A DNA stretch of 64,000 nucleotides from Viola odorata (GCA_963691705.1 OY829539.1:16046186-16110185), one strand, 5' to 3'. Positions 22,839 to 33,937 are shown, counted from the stretch's first letter. The notes: generated by a model from the letters alone, not told the origin. Numbers and translations are program-made.

Positions 22839-24964
22839 TCATGGAAGAACTCCTTTATTACCCCCGACATCCATATCCTTTAAACTCTCAAAGGCGTAAT
22901 CAGCTATCTTGGTAGGATCGAAAGCCTCGCTACGGTAATAATCTGGGAATCCAGCGGTAAAGGCTTGTATCGGCTTATCTTTCCACCGTGATATCTCATG
23001 GGGAATCTTCGCGAATTTCGCGTCACTGGCCGATATCTCTTCGCGAAGAAGAGAATTTCTCCTATCGGCAGCCACCAGTTCTGCCTCCAAAAGCTCTATC
23101 TTGGCCTTCCCTATCGACTTCTCTCTGGCCAATTCAGCACGACAGTCATTAAGCTCTGCTTGGGTATCACTCTGGAGTTGCGTCAACTCCACCACCTTAG
23201 CTGGGGAACCTCGAACCTTGTCACCATGGATATCGAGAAAGTAATTCAGCATGCGAAAGCTAGCCAGCACGTCATTCAAAGCGCATTCACGATAAACCTC
23301 TAGAGGAAGCTCTGGCATCTCCTCCCTATCTTCAAGAGAGCCAAATATCGCACCCACAATAGAGCCTACCGGCTCGCTTCGCGATAGTGGATCCGATATT
23401 CCTAGTGCGCGAAGTCCGCTGGTGCCGAAGGTGGATAGATCTAAGCAATAGGAAGTGGCTCCTTGAGGACCTTGAGAAGACAGATTGGCAATAAAAGGAG
23501 GAGAGCGACCGTCAGCGGAACCGCCGATTCCCGAGATAGAAGTACAGAATAATGGCGGAAGGCCATTTAGCTGAGGGTCGGGAGTAGCGGGAGGCTCAAG
23601 ATTCGGGGCAGTGACATCAGGAATGAAAGAAGAGATAGGATAGTCAGGGGCGGCAGTTGAAAGAGGAAGGTTGACCTCTGGCGGAACCTCAGAAGTTTCA
23701 GGAGGAACGTTGGTTGACACCTCAACCACTGTCGCCGTTTTGGAAGTACTCCCACCACCAAGAGAATCAGCCCCAACAGTAGGGGTTTCGTTCACCTTCC
23801 TTAAAGTCGCCTCAGTGACTAGGTTGCTATTTCCCATTCTTAGCTTCTTCTGCTGAGCCGCGGAAGCATGACGAAGCCCAGAGTTGGTGTCCATGTCCTC
23901 GCTGCCGCTATCAGCTACTTCAGTCTTAGGACGATTCGAAGTCACTCCTTTGTTCCGAATGGGTAACCAGTTCTCGAGAAAGCGAGAGGTCCGGACGGAG
24001 ATATCGCGCCTGGCAACAGTCTTGAAAACTTTTTCTTTTTGGTGGAGCGGCAGGATGACTGGAACTCTCAGGCGGAGGAGATAGCGGCAATGATTGAAGC
24101 GGCCTCACGTCCAGAGGAGCATCCTTATCGCTCGACGGTTGATTTCCAGCGTCACCTGTCGACAAGCCATATCAGAACAGTGAATAAGCTGAAGCGATAA
24201 CAGGGGAAAAGAAACTTACTTATAGTACACTTCTCTATAAGCTTGTATAGGGCAAACTCTCGAATGTGACAGGACGAGCTCAGTTCTAGCAGCATGTTCA
24301 TTTGTCGAAGTTCTTCCTTGGACACTGTTGACGGGTTTGTCCAGATGGAATCATCAAGACACTGATTGAAACCCCTTGGCCAAGGGCGGAAAGGTAATTT
24401 CATGATGAAGAAATCGCTCTTCCAATCGGCCACAGTCTCTTCGAAGCCCCAAAATTTCTGCCAGAATGACTGCACTAACGCGTCATTCCACATTGGGGTG
24501 ATATCTACCACACAGTTGCGGCACTTAAAACTAAAAAACTTGCGAAATAAATTGACTGACGGGACAAGGACACCCCGCAACTCATAAATCCGGATGAAGG
24601 CATGAATCCCGCACCAAGAAGAAGGCGTAATCTGAGCCGGGTTGATGTCATATCGAACTAATAATCCTTTCACCGCTTCGTGGATGGGAAAGCAAAAACC
24701 GTAAAGAAACATATTAAAATATATCATCCTATCGCTCCCCGATAGGGGGTCATGAAGCCGATGACCAGCATCAAGAATTCTGATGGAGTAGCCAGGAGGG
24801 AAAAAGATACCGTTTTCCTCCAACTCCGCCTCCAATACCGCTTCATCAACAAAAATACTAGGGGTTCTCTCAATTTCTAAATCTATGGGCCGCTGGAGAC
24901 TCCTCAAAGATCTATTTATGGCCAGAGGCCACTGAGAATCCTTGGGTATCCTAGAGGTACTCAT
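22839..24964 (-). pseudogene. Antisense extra gene A of right Tat copy, two exons, one frameshift
   Basis: ATG 24964 opens a continuous exon 1 of about 248 codons with ELEENGIFFPPGYSI, FNMFLYGFCFPIHEAV, INPAQITPSSWCGIHAF and PSVNLFRKFFSF (PF04195-like), then DITPMWNDALVQSFW. A 64-bp intron (24219-24156, GTAAGT to ACAG) matches the left copy. Exon 2 begins GDAGNQP and runs in one frame to near 24030, where a 1-base shift in an A-run moves it to the frame ending at 22839 (VGGNKGVLP). The C-terminal third is a coiled coil (SDTQAELNDCRAELAREK). Only that single frameshift seems to break it. It is antisense to pol, and its ATG overlaps the stop of gene C. Confidence 0.75.
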
Positions 24965-25365
24965 AATGAATCAGCAAGAAGAAAATCTGAGGGCGGAAGC
25001 TCCTCATCAGCAACAGGAGGCGATTTGTCAGCCTTTCGCTCCGGACTCAGCATTAACGGTTTGGATTCCCCCTTTGTAGCGGAGGATGCCGCCTTTGCAG
25101 CGGTATCGCCCGGAGGAACCTCCTCTTCAAACCAGTTAGCAGGAGGAAAAAATTCTTTGCCCTTACAAGACGAAGGGGCTGAAAAGGAAGAAAACCAGCC
25201 ATTGGTCCTAGAATTTGCTCTCTTCTTCGACCTCTTCCGACCTCTACGACGAGGCAATCACCTCTTCCGGCACAGCGGCGAAGGAGGATTGTCAAAATCC
25301 GGTGTAGTTGGAGGGGTCGGATGAGATTCTCGTTCATCGGAGACCTGATCATATGAATCAGCCAT
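24961..25365 (-). pseudogene. Antisense extra gene C of right Tat copy, one nonsense codon
   Basis: The frame starts MADSYDQVSD at 25365 and has a TGA after LCRKR, where the left copy reads on through a basic segment. It then continues LPRRRGRKRSKKRA to DFLLADSL and TGA at 24961-24963. Length is 134 codons plus stop, identical to the left copy. The stop overlaps the gene A start as ATGA. The single TGA could be a CGA-to-TGA change. Confidence 0.6.
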
Positions 25366-25894
25366 GAGAGACGAAAATCAGTAGCAGCAGGAAAATGCGA
25401 AGAAGAAGATGAACAGGAAAAAGGAAAAGAACTCCCCATAAATAGTTGAAGTAGTGAGACTCTTCAAATCTTCCCGCACGTGAGTGGAGTATAATTTAAT
25501 GCATCACGAGAAGATCAACCATAATGGCAGAATTAAATCCTTTGAGCACGCCTCCTGGGACTTCTCAATAATCAAGAAACGTAGAAAAACTGCCCAATTA
25601 GTTAATGCTAAAGAATCAGCGCATGATTAGTACAGAACGGTTCGCCAGAGCAACCGTCGCCACCTAGCAGAAAAAGAAGAATGAATGCTGCAGAGGTCTG
25701 GCCAATGACAGACTCGTTTTCAGTTGGGCTGGTACAGCCCTCGACCGAAGCAAGGGCTAACGCCCTCAAGAAGGAAAGAAATCGCAAGCCCAATATCGGA
25801 AAGAAGTTTTATTATGGCCTAACGGCCTAGACATACATCCGCATGCATAATACATAAAGAGGAAAGACAAAAAAGAAGGCACAGTGACAAGCCT

Positions 25895-26284
25895 TCAAGC
25901 CCGAGACCCGACATCATTGTCATCATCCACCAGTAGAGTGGGGATATCCCTCAAGGCCTCCACCATAGAAGTCAGCTCTGAAGAGGTGCTTCTCATGCTC
26001 TTCAGGCAGCAGTTCAGTGGATCCTTCCTCTACTGCAGTATGGCGATGGCAACCTCGATGCGGTAGGCGGCGATGGCCAACTTGGAGACATTCCCGATGG
26101 GATTGAAGTCCTCCATGGTAGCAGCCCCGATCCTGGACTGAATGGGGGTCATCATTCCCCGAAGCTCCAGCATGTCCTCACCAGTCTTCGTCAGCATGTT
26201 CTCCAGGAAGCTGATGTCACCCTCAGTGAGAGTTTTGAGGGTTAAGGCTTTGGAAATCAAAATGTTTCTAGTGAGATCGTCCAT
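25895..26284 (-). pseudogene. Possible fourth antisense ORF (D), one in-frame stop
   Basis: ATG 26284 starts MDDLTRNILISKALTLKTLT, followed by DISFLENMLTKTGEDMLELR and an Ile/Ala-rich end. A TAG at 26030-26032 interrupts after 84 codons, but the frame continues 44 codons to TGA 25895-25897, ending VDDDNDVGSRA. The composition looks like a helical protein. No homology is recognised and no counterpart is seen in the left copy. It may be a small gene of the element or chance. Confidence 0.4.
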
Positions 26285-26299
26285 GAAGAAGTAATAAAT

Positions 26300-26700
26300 G
26301 AGGGGTAGAAAGAGTGTGGAGAATCTACACCGAAAAAAGGATCGCATTTATAGATCCAAAGTAGTAGCCACTCACCAAGACGCGCGTCTCAAAAATCGAG
26401 CCGTTCCGTTACCCTGAAGCAACCGGAGGGAAAGGCTAATGCAGAACTCCTGATGAACTTCCGAGATACTCAAGTAGAGTATGGATTGAAGTTCAAAAGA
26501 ACGTAAGACCTCGCAATTTGTAGGTGGCCCACAGTGTAAAACCGCGTCAATATTGCCGGTAGCTACGGCGTAAGATCGCACAAATTGTAGGTAGTTCATG
26601 ACGTAAGACCACTTCAATATCGCAGACGGCATACAACAAGGCCGGATCCAACAAGCTTGGATAGAAAAGACGACATCAACTACTCCCCGACATGTGCGAG
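26300..26700. other. Region between ORF D and LTR-like segment
   Basis: No gene supported. It has short direct repeats such as CGTAAGACC(T/A)C and TTGTAGGT near 26500-26600. Confidence 0.4.
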
Positions 26701-27103
26701 TGAAAGCCTCTAAGGGTAATTAACGTCTATCGTTGCGTGATATTTTCACTAACATGACAAAGCCACATTTGAGAATGTGCAGGAAAAATGAGGAAATATC
26801 GCCTTCCGAAACGTTTCTCCAGAAGCCAGGAAAGGAAGCCCTTGGTAAACACTCGGGCTCGTTTTCAGTTGGGCTTATGATAACAATTGATGAAACACCA
26901 AGGGTACATTCGTCTTCCCACCTAAAGTCAAAGTCGGATCCCTGTAGACGGCACCCGGCTACCGCCCGCGTTAGGCTGAGGAATCCTGGGATGGTTGACA
27001 TCAGCGGGGGGGGACCCACACGGCGTCATCCTATCCTAGGCGACATCGATAATGTCTCACTGACGATATCTCGACGGCGATATCCAATCCGGCTGACGCA
27101 TGA

Positions 27104-27111
27104 TGACGTCA
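27104..27111. promoter_or_regulatory. TGACGTCA palindrome upstream of LTR TATA box
   Basis: A perfect ACGT-core palindrome of the type bound by plant bZIP/TGA factors, 61 bases before the TATA box. Confidence 0.45.
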
Positions 27112-27171
27112 TCTTGGGCATTATCTTCCCTCGATAACGCCCACCCCTAGGGTAACAACCTTTCTTTTGCC

Positions 27172-27178
27172 TATAAAT
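27172..27178 (+). promoter_or_regulatory. TATA box in LTR-like region
   Basis: TATAAAT in the context TTTTGCCTATAAATGCCCCT, a GC-flanked TATA typical of plant LTR promoters. Confidence 0.6.
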
Positions 27179-27375
27179 GCCCCTCATTTCTAGATCAAAG
27201 GTAAGATTAAAATTACTGCAAAATCTCTGCCAAATTTCACAGCCGTACTAACTTAAGCATCAGAGTGTCTACGCCGGAGCCCCCCCTCCGGTGCCTTGCA
27301 GGTACGACGGACTGCCGTGATAGTAACTTCAGAGGACCATAATCTCTATCCTGCTTCCCCAGAAGTCCGAATCTT

Positions 27376-27705
27376 ATCACTCATCTTAGTGATCAACCAC
27401 CTATGTGAGCACGGGTTGTCAAAAGGGTAGGATTTGAACTCCCAGGGGAGTCGGGGCGTGCCTCGTCTCTGTATACCGTCTATGTGAGCACGGGTATCCC
27501 AGGATAGGAATTTTCACTCCCGACAGTGCTGGAGCTTGTTTCATCTTAGTGAGCCGCCTGATCAAGCCGACCTCACAAGGATAGAATTTTCACTTCCAGC
27601 ACCATATATTTCCTGGGTCGCCGGGGCGTGCCTCGTCTTGGTGGCCCGTCTATGTTAGCCCGGTCTGCCACAAGGTTAGGACTTTTCACTCTCGACACCC
27701 TTTCT
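27376..27705 (-). repeat. ~65-bp tandem repeat of the third Tat copy
   Basis: About four units with GCGTGCCTCGTCT, GTGAGCACGGG and GGATAGAATTTTCACT. It follows the pol stop at 27790 on the minus strand as in the other two copies. Confidence 0.82.
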
Positions 27706-27789
27706 TCTGTTATCTGCACACCACAGACAGCCAACAAAGAACACAAGAGATATCTCCAAAATAGTTGTTAGAGCATGTGCCACGACATG

Positions 27790-30324
27790 TCAAATTCTAG
27801 AATGATATAATTTCAAGCGAGCAATATTCCAAGAGTTAGGTAAGGGGGTACCTTCAAGTGTTTCCAGGTGATATGTCCCCTTCCCGATAACGCGGGTGAC
27901 ATAGTATGGGCCCTCCCAATTTGAGCTAAGTTTCCACATTCGTTGACCCGCAACTCGCTGGTCCTTGAGCACCAAGTCTCCCGCTTTGAGCAGCCGCTCC
28001 TTAACATGTCTATTGTGATATCGCACCATTTTCCTTTTATAGTGCATTGTTTTCAGGAGGGCTTCCTCATATAGCTCAGGTAGCGCGTCAAGGTTAGCTC
28101 GTAACCTTTCTTCGTTTAGCTCCTCCTTGAAGTATTCAACTCTTAGGCTTAGAGTGCGGATTTCCACAGGTGTGGCAGCTTCGGTGCCAAAGGCCATCGC
28201 AAAGGGCGTTTCCCCTGTGCTAGTTTTAACAGTTATACGGTAGACCCACATAACATAGGGTAGTTCATCTGGCCATTTCTTTTTTGAGCCCTCCAGATTT
28301 TTCTTAATGCCACTCAAGATGCTTCGGTTGGTCACCTCTGCCTGGCCGTTAGTCTGGGGATGCGCCACAGAGGTAAACCTTTGCTCAATCTAGAATTCCT
28401 CACACTGTTCCTTAAAGAAGTGGCTGGTAAATTGCGTCCCGTTATCACTGACCAGCACCCGAGGTACCCCGAACCGCATGACAACTTGGTGCTTAAAAAA
28501 GTGCCATACTTTCTCTGTTGTAATGTTGGCTACCGCCTCCGCTTCTGCCCATTTTGTGAAGTAGTCCACAACCACGATTATGAATTTCAATTGGGATCTC
28601 GCCTTAGGAAAAGGGCCTAGAATGTCAATTCCCCATTTGGCGAAAGGGTAGGGAGCCACGATCTGAGAAATTTCTGTGGCAGGTCGCCGGGGGATTTTAG
28701 CAAATTCTTGGCATTTGTGACATGTTTGCACGAAGTTATTGCAATCCCTGCGGATGGTGGGCCAGTAAAATCCTGACCGAAATACTTGTGCGGCCATGGT
28801 GCCGCCCGATACGTGCATACCACAAATCCCTTCATGAATCTCTCACAGGGTGTGGAGGCCTTCCTGTTCAGTTATGCATTTTGCCGCTGGGTGGGAGAAA
28901 CATCTCCGGATTAGTTCCCCATCATAGTAGGTGCATCTTGCAGCTTGTTTCAATACTTTTTTCCTTTCTGCATTATCGCTCGGCAGCTCGTCGTGCTTCA
29001 AGAATTTTATAACAGGGATCCTCTAGTCCTTTTTAATTTCTTCTACACACAGCGACAATTGCTCCTCCATGAAGGACGACACTGATTTTTCCTCGAAATA
29101 CACGTCCTCTGGTATGATTGCCTCCTGATTAGTTGCCGTTTTGGCAAGGTTGTCTGCCTCGGCATTGTCCTCTTGGGGGATATGTTCAAAAGTGACGCGC
29201 ACGCCGCCTTGTTCTATTTCCATCAACTCACATTTTAGTTTCGAGAGGTATTGCACCATAATAGGTTCTCTGGCTTGGGAGTGTCCCAAGAGTTGGTCTA
29301 TTACTAGCTTGGAGTCGCCTCGTATTTTCAATCATGGGGCTCCTGCTACCGTGTCACACTCGGCTTTGGTGAAGAGGTTTCTTCCTATTATGAGCCCGGC
29401 TAATAACGCTTCATACTCTGCTGCGTTGTTAGATAATGGTTGTTGGATTCTAATTGCATGTCGCGCCTATACATCGTGCGGCCCGACCATGTAAATACCG
29501 GCTCCTGCTAATTCTTGATTTTTAACGCCATCCACGTAGATAACCCATGAGTCCGCGTAGGCCTCCGGGGGTGGGAGCTTTGCGCTATTCTCTTCCTCTT
29601 CAAGTGGCTCTACCGCAGGGTCCCTGGCAAAGGTGCACTCAACGATGAAATCCGCCAGGACCTGGGATTTTACAGATGGTCGAGCCTTGTATTGTAATCC
29701 ATACTGCTCAAGCTCGATTGCCCAAATCAGCATTCTCCCAGAGGACTCTGGTTTCCTAAAAATTCTCTTCAAGGGCTGATCTATGAGCACGATGACTAGA
29801 TGGGCCTGGAAGTACCTGTCCATCTTTCGTATGAACTGTATTAGGGCGAATGCCACCTTCTCGACATGGGTGTACCGCACCTCAGCATCCTTTAACACGT
29901 GACTGACAAAGAAGACGGGGCGGTGGGTATGATTGTCCTCCCGTACCAGGACGGCACTGACTACTTCATCTGCAATGCCGAGATATAGGAATAAGGTGTC
30001 GCCTGGCTCTGGTCGCGTCAGCACCAAGTCGGACGACAAATAGGTTTTCAAGCCTATGAACACTTCTTCGCATTCTTGCGTCCATCCAAAAGGAGTCTTT
30101 CTGCGTATGACTTTAAAGAACGGCAGGCATCTCTCGCCTTGTTTAGAGATGAATCACCCTAAAGCAATGACGCGTCCTGTCAACCTTTGGACCTCTTGGA
30201 TGGCCTTAATCTTTGACGGGTTCGGCTGGATGCCCTTCTGGCTTACCACGTACCCCAAAAAGTTTCCCGTCTGAAATGCAAATGCGCATTTGCGAGGATT
30301 CAGTTTCATTTTGTATTTCCTTAA
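27790..30324 (-). pseudogene. Tat-lineage pol: RT end, RNase H, second RNase H, integrase
   Basis: One continuous minus-strand frame, interrupted by six stops (30154-30156, 29467-29469, 29332-29334, 29023-29025, 28843-28845, 28390-28392) and no frameshift. In order: RT C-terminus (KCAFAFQTGKLFGYVVS), RNase H (DTLFLYLGIADEVVSAVLV, ending VLADFIVE), a second RNase H domain (WVIYVDGVKNQELAGAGI, then IRGDSKLVIDQLLG), as known for Tat elements, integrase zinc finger (HEGICGMHVSGG, CHKCQEF), and integrase core with WGIDILGPFP, VSDNGTQF and HPQTNGQAE. It ends LKLYHSRI before TAG at 27790. The N-terminal RT and gag-protease are missing at the junction near 30324, where another element begins. Confidence 0.92.
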
Positions 30325-31033
30325 TGTGTAAGCAATAGAGGCACTAAATTTCTAAGTCACTTTTGGAGAACATTATGGGCGAAGTTAGGCACTAAACTCC
30401 TCTTCTCCACCACTTGTCATCTACAAACGGATGGAAAACTAGAGGTGGTGAATATGACTTTAGGGTCCTTACTTCGGGTAATGGTTACCAAACATAGAGT
30501 AAAATGGCAAGATTGTCTTGCTTTTGCTGAATTTGCTTATAATCATGCGTATCATACTTCCAATTGGTTTTCACCTTTTGAGGTGGTATACGGGTTCAAA
30601 CCCTTAACCCCTCTTGACCTCTTACCTTTACCCGTGAGCTCTATTAAGTGTATAAATGGCAATTCTAAGGCAGCGAAAGTTAAGAGACTCCATGAGCAAG
30701 TCCAAAAGAACATCGAGAATATGAATGAGCGCGAGATAGCCTGATGCAACAAAGGCAAAACGCCTACTTCCTTTGAACCCGGGCGATGGGTTTAGCTTCA
30801 TTGGTGAAAGGATCGTTTCCCTCACCACCGACAAGGAAAATTGAGCCCAAGTGGCGACGGCCCGTTCCAAATCCTTCATCGAATCAATGACAATGCCTAT
30901 GTCATTGACTTGCCAAGTGAGTATGGCTCTATTAGTAACTCATTCAACGTTAATGACTTGTCGCCTTTTTGTGCAGACCAGAGGAGGCAAAAGATATGGA
31001 TTTGAGGTCGAATCCTTCCGAAGGGGGAGGAGA
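30325..31033 (+). pseudogene. Ty3/gypsy integrase C-terminal half, 5'-truncated
   Basis: The frame starts at the junction with [20 protein letters not shown], continues [15 protein letters not shown] (the catalytic Glu region) and [32 protein letters not shown], and a coiled region ending NEREIA with TGA at 30742-30744. Downstream, blocks matching the family C-terminus follow in broken frames: FEPGRWV, DRFPHHRQGKLSP, GPFQILHRINDNAYVIDLP and FNVNDLSPF. This is a different gypsy lineage from the Tat copies. The remaining domains are absent. A polypurine tract and 3' LTR follow directly. Confidence 0.85.
31021..31033 (+). other. Polypurine tract
   Basis: AAGGGGGAGGAGA directly precedes the LTR start TGATGTGATC, as expected for plus-strand priming. 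Confidence 0.75.
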
Positions 31034-32253
31034 TGATGTGATCACGGATGCATCATCCTTAGACATCCTGCCGCGATGAGCAATCACTCAGAGCATGACA
31101 AGGAAACTAGCACATTGGTTCAGGGCCAAGATGAGTGAGGAGTCGTCCCAAGCCAAGAATTGGGTTGTAATGGTGATCGAGCACCATACTGGGAGCATTA
31201 GTCCAAGCACGAGCCTATTGGGAACCGTAGGCGAGGCCCGCGCCAACCCTAAGTCTCTTGTGCAAGCTATCGGGAAAACCCTAGGCCATCCATCGCATGG
31301 CTCATGCCTTAGCCGGACAACCCAAGAAGACGTCCCGCAAGCCTCATGCCTTAGTCGGACAACACGTGAAGTCGCCTCGCATCTATCGCAGCCTTCGCGG
31401 GCCTCATACCTATAGCGACCTATACATGAACATCTCTCGTAGCAAGTCTACGTAAGCCATGAAGACCTCTCGTGCGCATCGCAACCCATGCTGGCCTTAT
31501 ACCCTACTCGGCCACACCATGAAGATTTCCCGCAACAAGCCATGAAGCCACCTGCACAAACACTAGCAAGCCATGAAAATGTGAAGCTAGCTTCCGAGGA
31601 CACGACCGAGCCCATCACGAGCCAAGGTGACCTTTGCCACTTCAATTGGGCCTAAAAGGCCCATCAATAAGGCCACGACCTCTCATATGAAGGACGCGCC
31701 CAAGGGAAGCCTTCCACAAGATCGGCCACCTTTTGTAACTAAGTATAAAAGCAGGACTTAGTTATTTTCCTAGTTAGTTTAGGTTTTTTGAGTGATTTTG
31801 TTGAGTGAGAATACTCCTCCTTCATCACACTAAACTCCTCTTGTGAACTTCTAAGCTTGATTGTGCTTTAATCCTCCGCAAGTAAAACGCAAATCATCAT
31901 TCGTGTACTTTGTAACTTTTGAGTGTAATCATTTGTGAGTTGTTCTTGCAAACAATAGTGAGATATTTATGTGCTTCGAGAACTGTTCTCATCCGTGTGT
32001 TCTTAAGTAACAACGTGTGTTGCAACAATCTTCCTTATGCTCAGCATTCCCTCGTTTCCATTTTGTGCATCACTTGGTAACATCTTTCTTTTCCCTTGTT
32101 CTTCTTTGCTTCCTTTCCGTTGCGTGTTCGTATCATCTTTTTCTTACGCTTGTGCTTGTCTTTCGCATCGTGTTTGTGTAGTAAACCTTCGGGCTAGGTC
32201 CTCCCAAGCTCTATATATCGTTCGGCCTACTTACCTTAAGCGGGATCATATCA
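31034..32253 (+). mobile_element. 3' LTR of the gypsy element (TGATGTGATC family)
   Basis: A 1220-base LTR beginning TGATGTGATCACGG and ending GCGGGATCATATCA. It is the same family as the solo LTR at 61137-62370 (same ends and the segment GAGTGAGAATACTCCTCC). A TATAAAA box is at 31744-31750. Low-complexity CATGAAG repeats occur at 31300-31600. The 5' half of the element is lost, so its target duplication cannot be tested. Confidence 0.82.
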
Positions 32254-32979
32254 AGATGGCTTGGCTTGGAGACCAAGACACCACCGATCAGTGGCACATG
32301 CCACCAGTCGGTTTCCATACTTTTGACACACACCACCGATTGGTGGTATATGCCACTAGTTAGTGGCCACAAACAGGGTTTGACTTGCTGACTAGTTTCA
32401 ATAATTTTGGTCATAACTTTGGCATTAGGACTCCAAATTGATCCTCTTTTTTTTTTAAGCACTCCTAATTGAATGAACTTTAATCCAATGGAAAGAAATC
32501 TCCAAAAAGATATCACAAAAATTAATTGTAGAACCTGGAAAGATTACTTTCTAGATTTGAAATTGAGAATTCACTTTAGTCTTTAAGTTTTAATCACTAT
32601 AAAATAGAGGGTTCCTCATGGTGCTTAAGCCGAGGTTGAAAGTAAATCTCGGTCTAGAATGAGATTTTATCATTTAGAAAGGGTAAAAATAAGATGTTCA
32701 CGATAATAAACATATCTTCTCAAAATATTCAAAAAAGGAATTAAATTGTAAACAAACCATGTGGCAGTGACTTGAGAAAAAATTATGAATGTGAATCCAT
32801 GTTAGTTTTTTCCTAACTAGATTAATGTTTTACATTTTTAATAGATTTAAAACTAATAATGGGTTCTATTGTCAACGTACAGTGAACGAAGTTTATTTAT
32901 CAATACCAATTCAATATATCCGTAACTATCACCATTAAATTGTATTGTTCTAATAACATATGCCTTTTTGAAAATGATG
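32254..32979. other. Non-coding flank of the gypsy 3' LTR
   Basis: No gene seen. The first 120 bases hold inverted short motifs (ACCGATCAGTGG, CCACCAGTCGG, ACCGATTGGTGG). Confidence 0.5.
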
Positions 32980-32987
32980 ATATTTTC

Positions 32988-33764
32988 TAGGGGTGTCAAA
33001 ATGGGACCGGTCTCGTAGACCAGTCCTGGACCCGAGGTTTACGGTCGGGTCTGGGATCAATTTTTGGTCCCATTTTAGGTCGGGACCGGGTCTGGTCCCG
33101 TCCCGAAAAATCTCGGGTCTGTCAGGTCGGGACCGGGTCTGGACCCGACTAAATTAAAAAACCCTAACCATCCTTCCCTTCTTCATTTTTTTCCCTTCTC
33201 CTCCAGCACACCCACACCCACACCACAACAAATCAAACCTTTCCTCAGGTCTGCAGCACTACAAATCAACAAAAGAAAATGAAAAATAGAAAGAAAAAAT
33301 GGCAATGGGTTGGGTTCCGACGAGGATCTGTAGCAGCAGCAGAAAGTAATGAATCAGAGGATGTTGTCGCCATCACTGCCATCGCTACTATCGCCATCAC
33401 CGCTGCAACCCGTTCATCACGTCATGGCCAGCCACGATCCGACCAGCCATCATCCACTCACCCACCTTCGGCGCACAACCATCACATAAATAAGAAAGAA
33501 AAGAAAAGAGAGCAGAGGGGAAGAAGGAAAATAGAAAGAAAGAAGAAGAAAGAAAAGAGATAAAAAGAAAGAAAAGAGGAGAGAAGAGAAGAGGGGTTGG
33601 GCTTCGGCCCAATCCAAGAAAAAAAAAGAATAATAAAAAAAGAATAATAGAAAAGGAAATTTTTTCCCAGGTCCATTTTTTCCGGGTATGGTCCCGACCG
33701 TATTTTTTCGGGTCTGTCGGGTCCCGGACGGGACCGGTCCCGCAGTCCCGTTTTGACACCCCTA
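32988..33764. mobile_element. Non-autonomous hAT-like transposon, 777 bp
   Basis: Ends TAGGGGTGTCAAAATGGGAC and CCCGTTTTGACACCCCTA, flanked by the perfect 8-bp duplication ATATTTTC (32980-32987 and 33765-33772). Subterminal zones are dense in GGGACCGG, CGGGTCTGG and their complements. The middle is purine-rich with no transposase; its Lys-rich or Phe-rich frames are low-complexity artefacts. Confidence 0.92.
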
Positions 33765-33804
33765 ATATTTTCTATTGTATAAAAAATTGAATCAATTTTT
33801 TTTT

Positions 33805-33937
<133 letters not shown>

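Larger units (their letters stand above)
17873..25870 (+). mobile_element. Right Tat-lineage copy, mirror image of 6130-14790
   Basis: Read on the plus strand, it has integrase core and C-terminus, tandem repeats, then genes B, A and C on the minus strand. The break at 17873 (codons Trp-Arg-Phe-Phe-Lys) is at the same integrase position as the break of the left copy. By eye the two integrase ends are about 80% identical. Further downstream are ORF D and an LTR-like promoter region, which may be the element's own 3' end. Confidence 0.75.
26700..27370 (+). mobile_element. LTR-like region of a Tat element (boundaries uncertain)
   Basis: It contains a TGACGTCA site at 27104-27111, a TATA box at 27172-27178 and, 95 bases further on, a GAGTGTCTACGCCGG motif with a stem-loop followed by GCAGGTACG. 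The solo LTR at 42923 carries the same motif. This arrangement is typical of Tat LTRs in plus orientation, so it may be the 3' LTR of the right Tat copy. I cannot fix its TG start. It abuts the third copy's tandem repeats, which begin abruptly near 27376. Confidence 0.55.
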
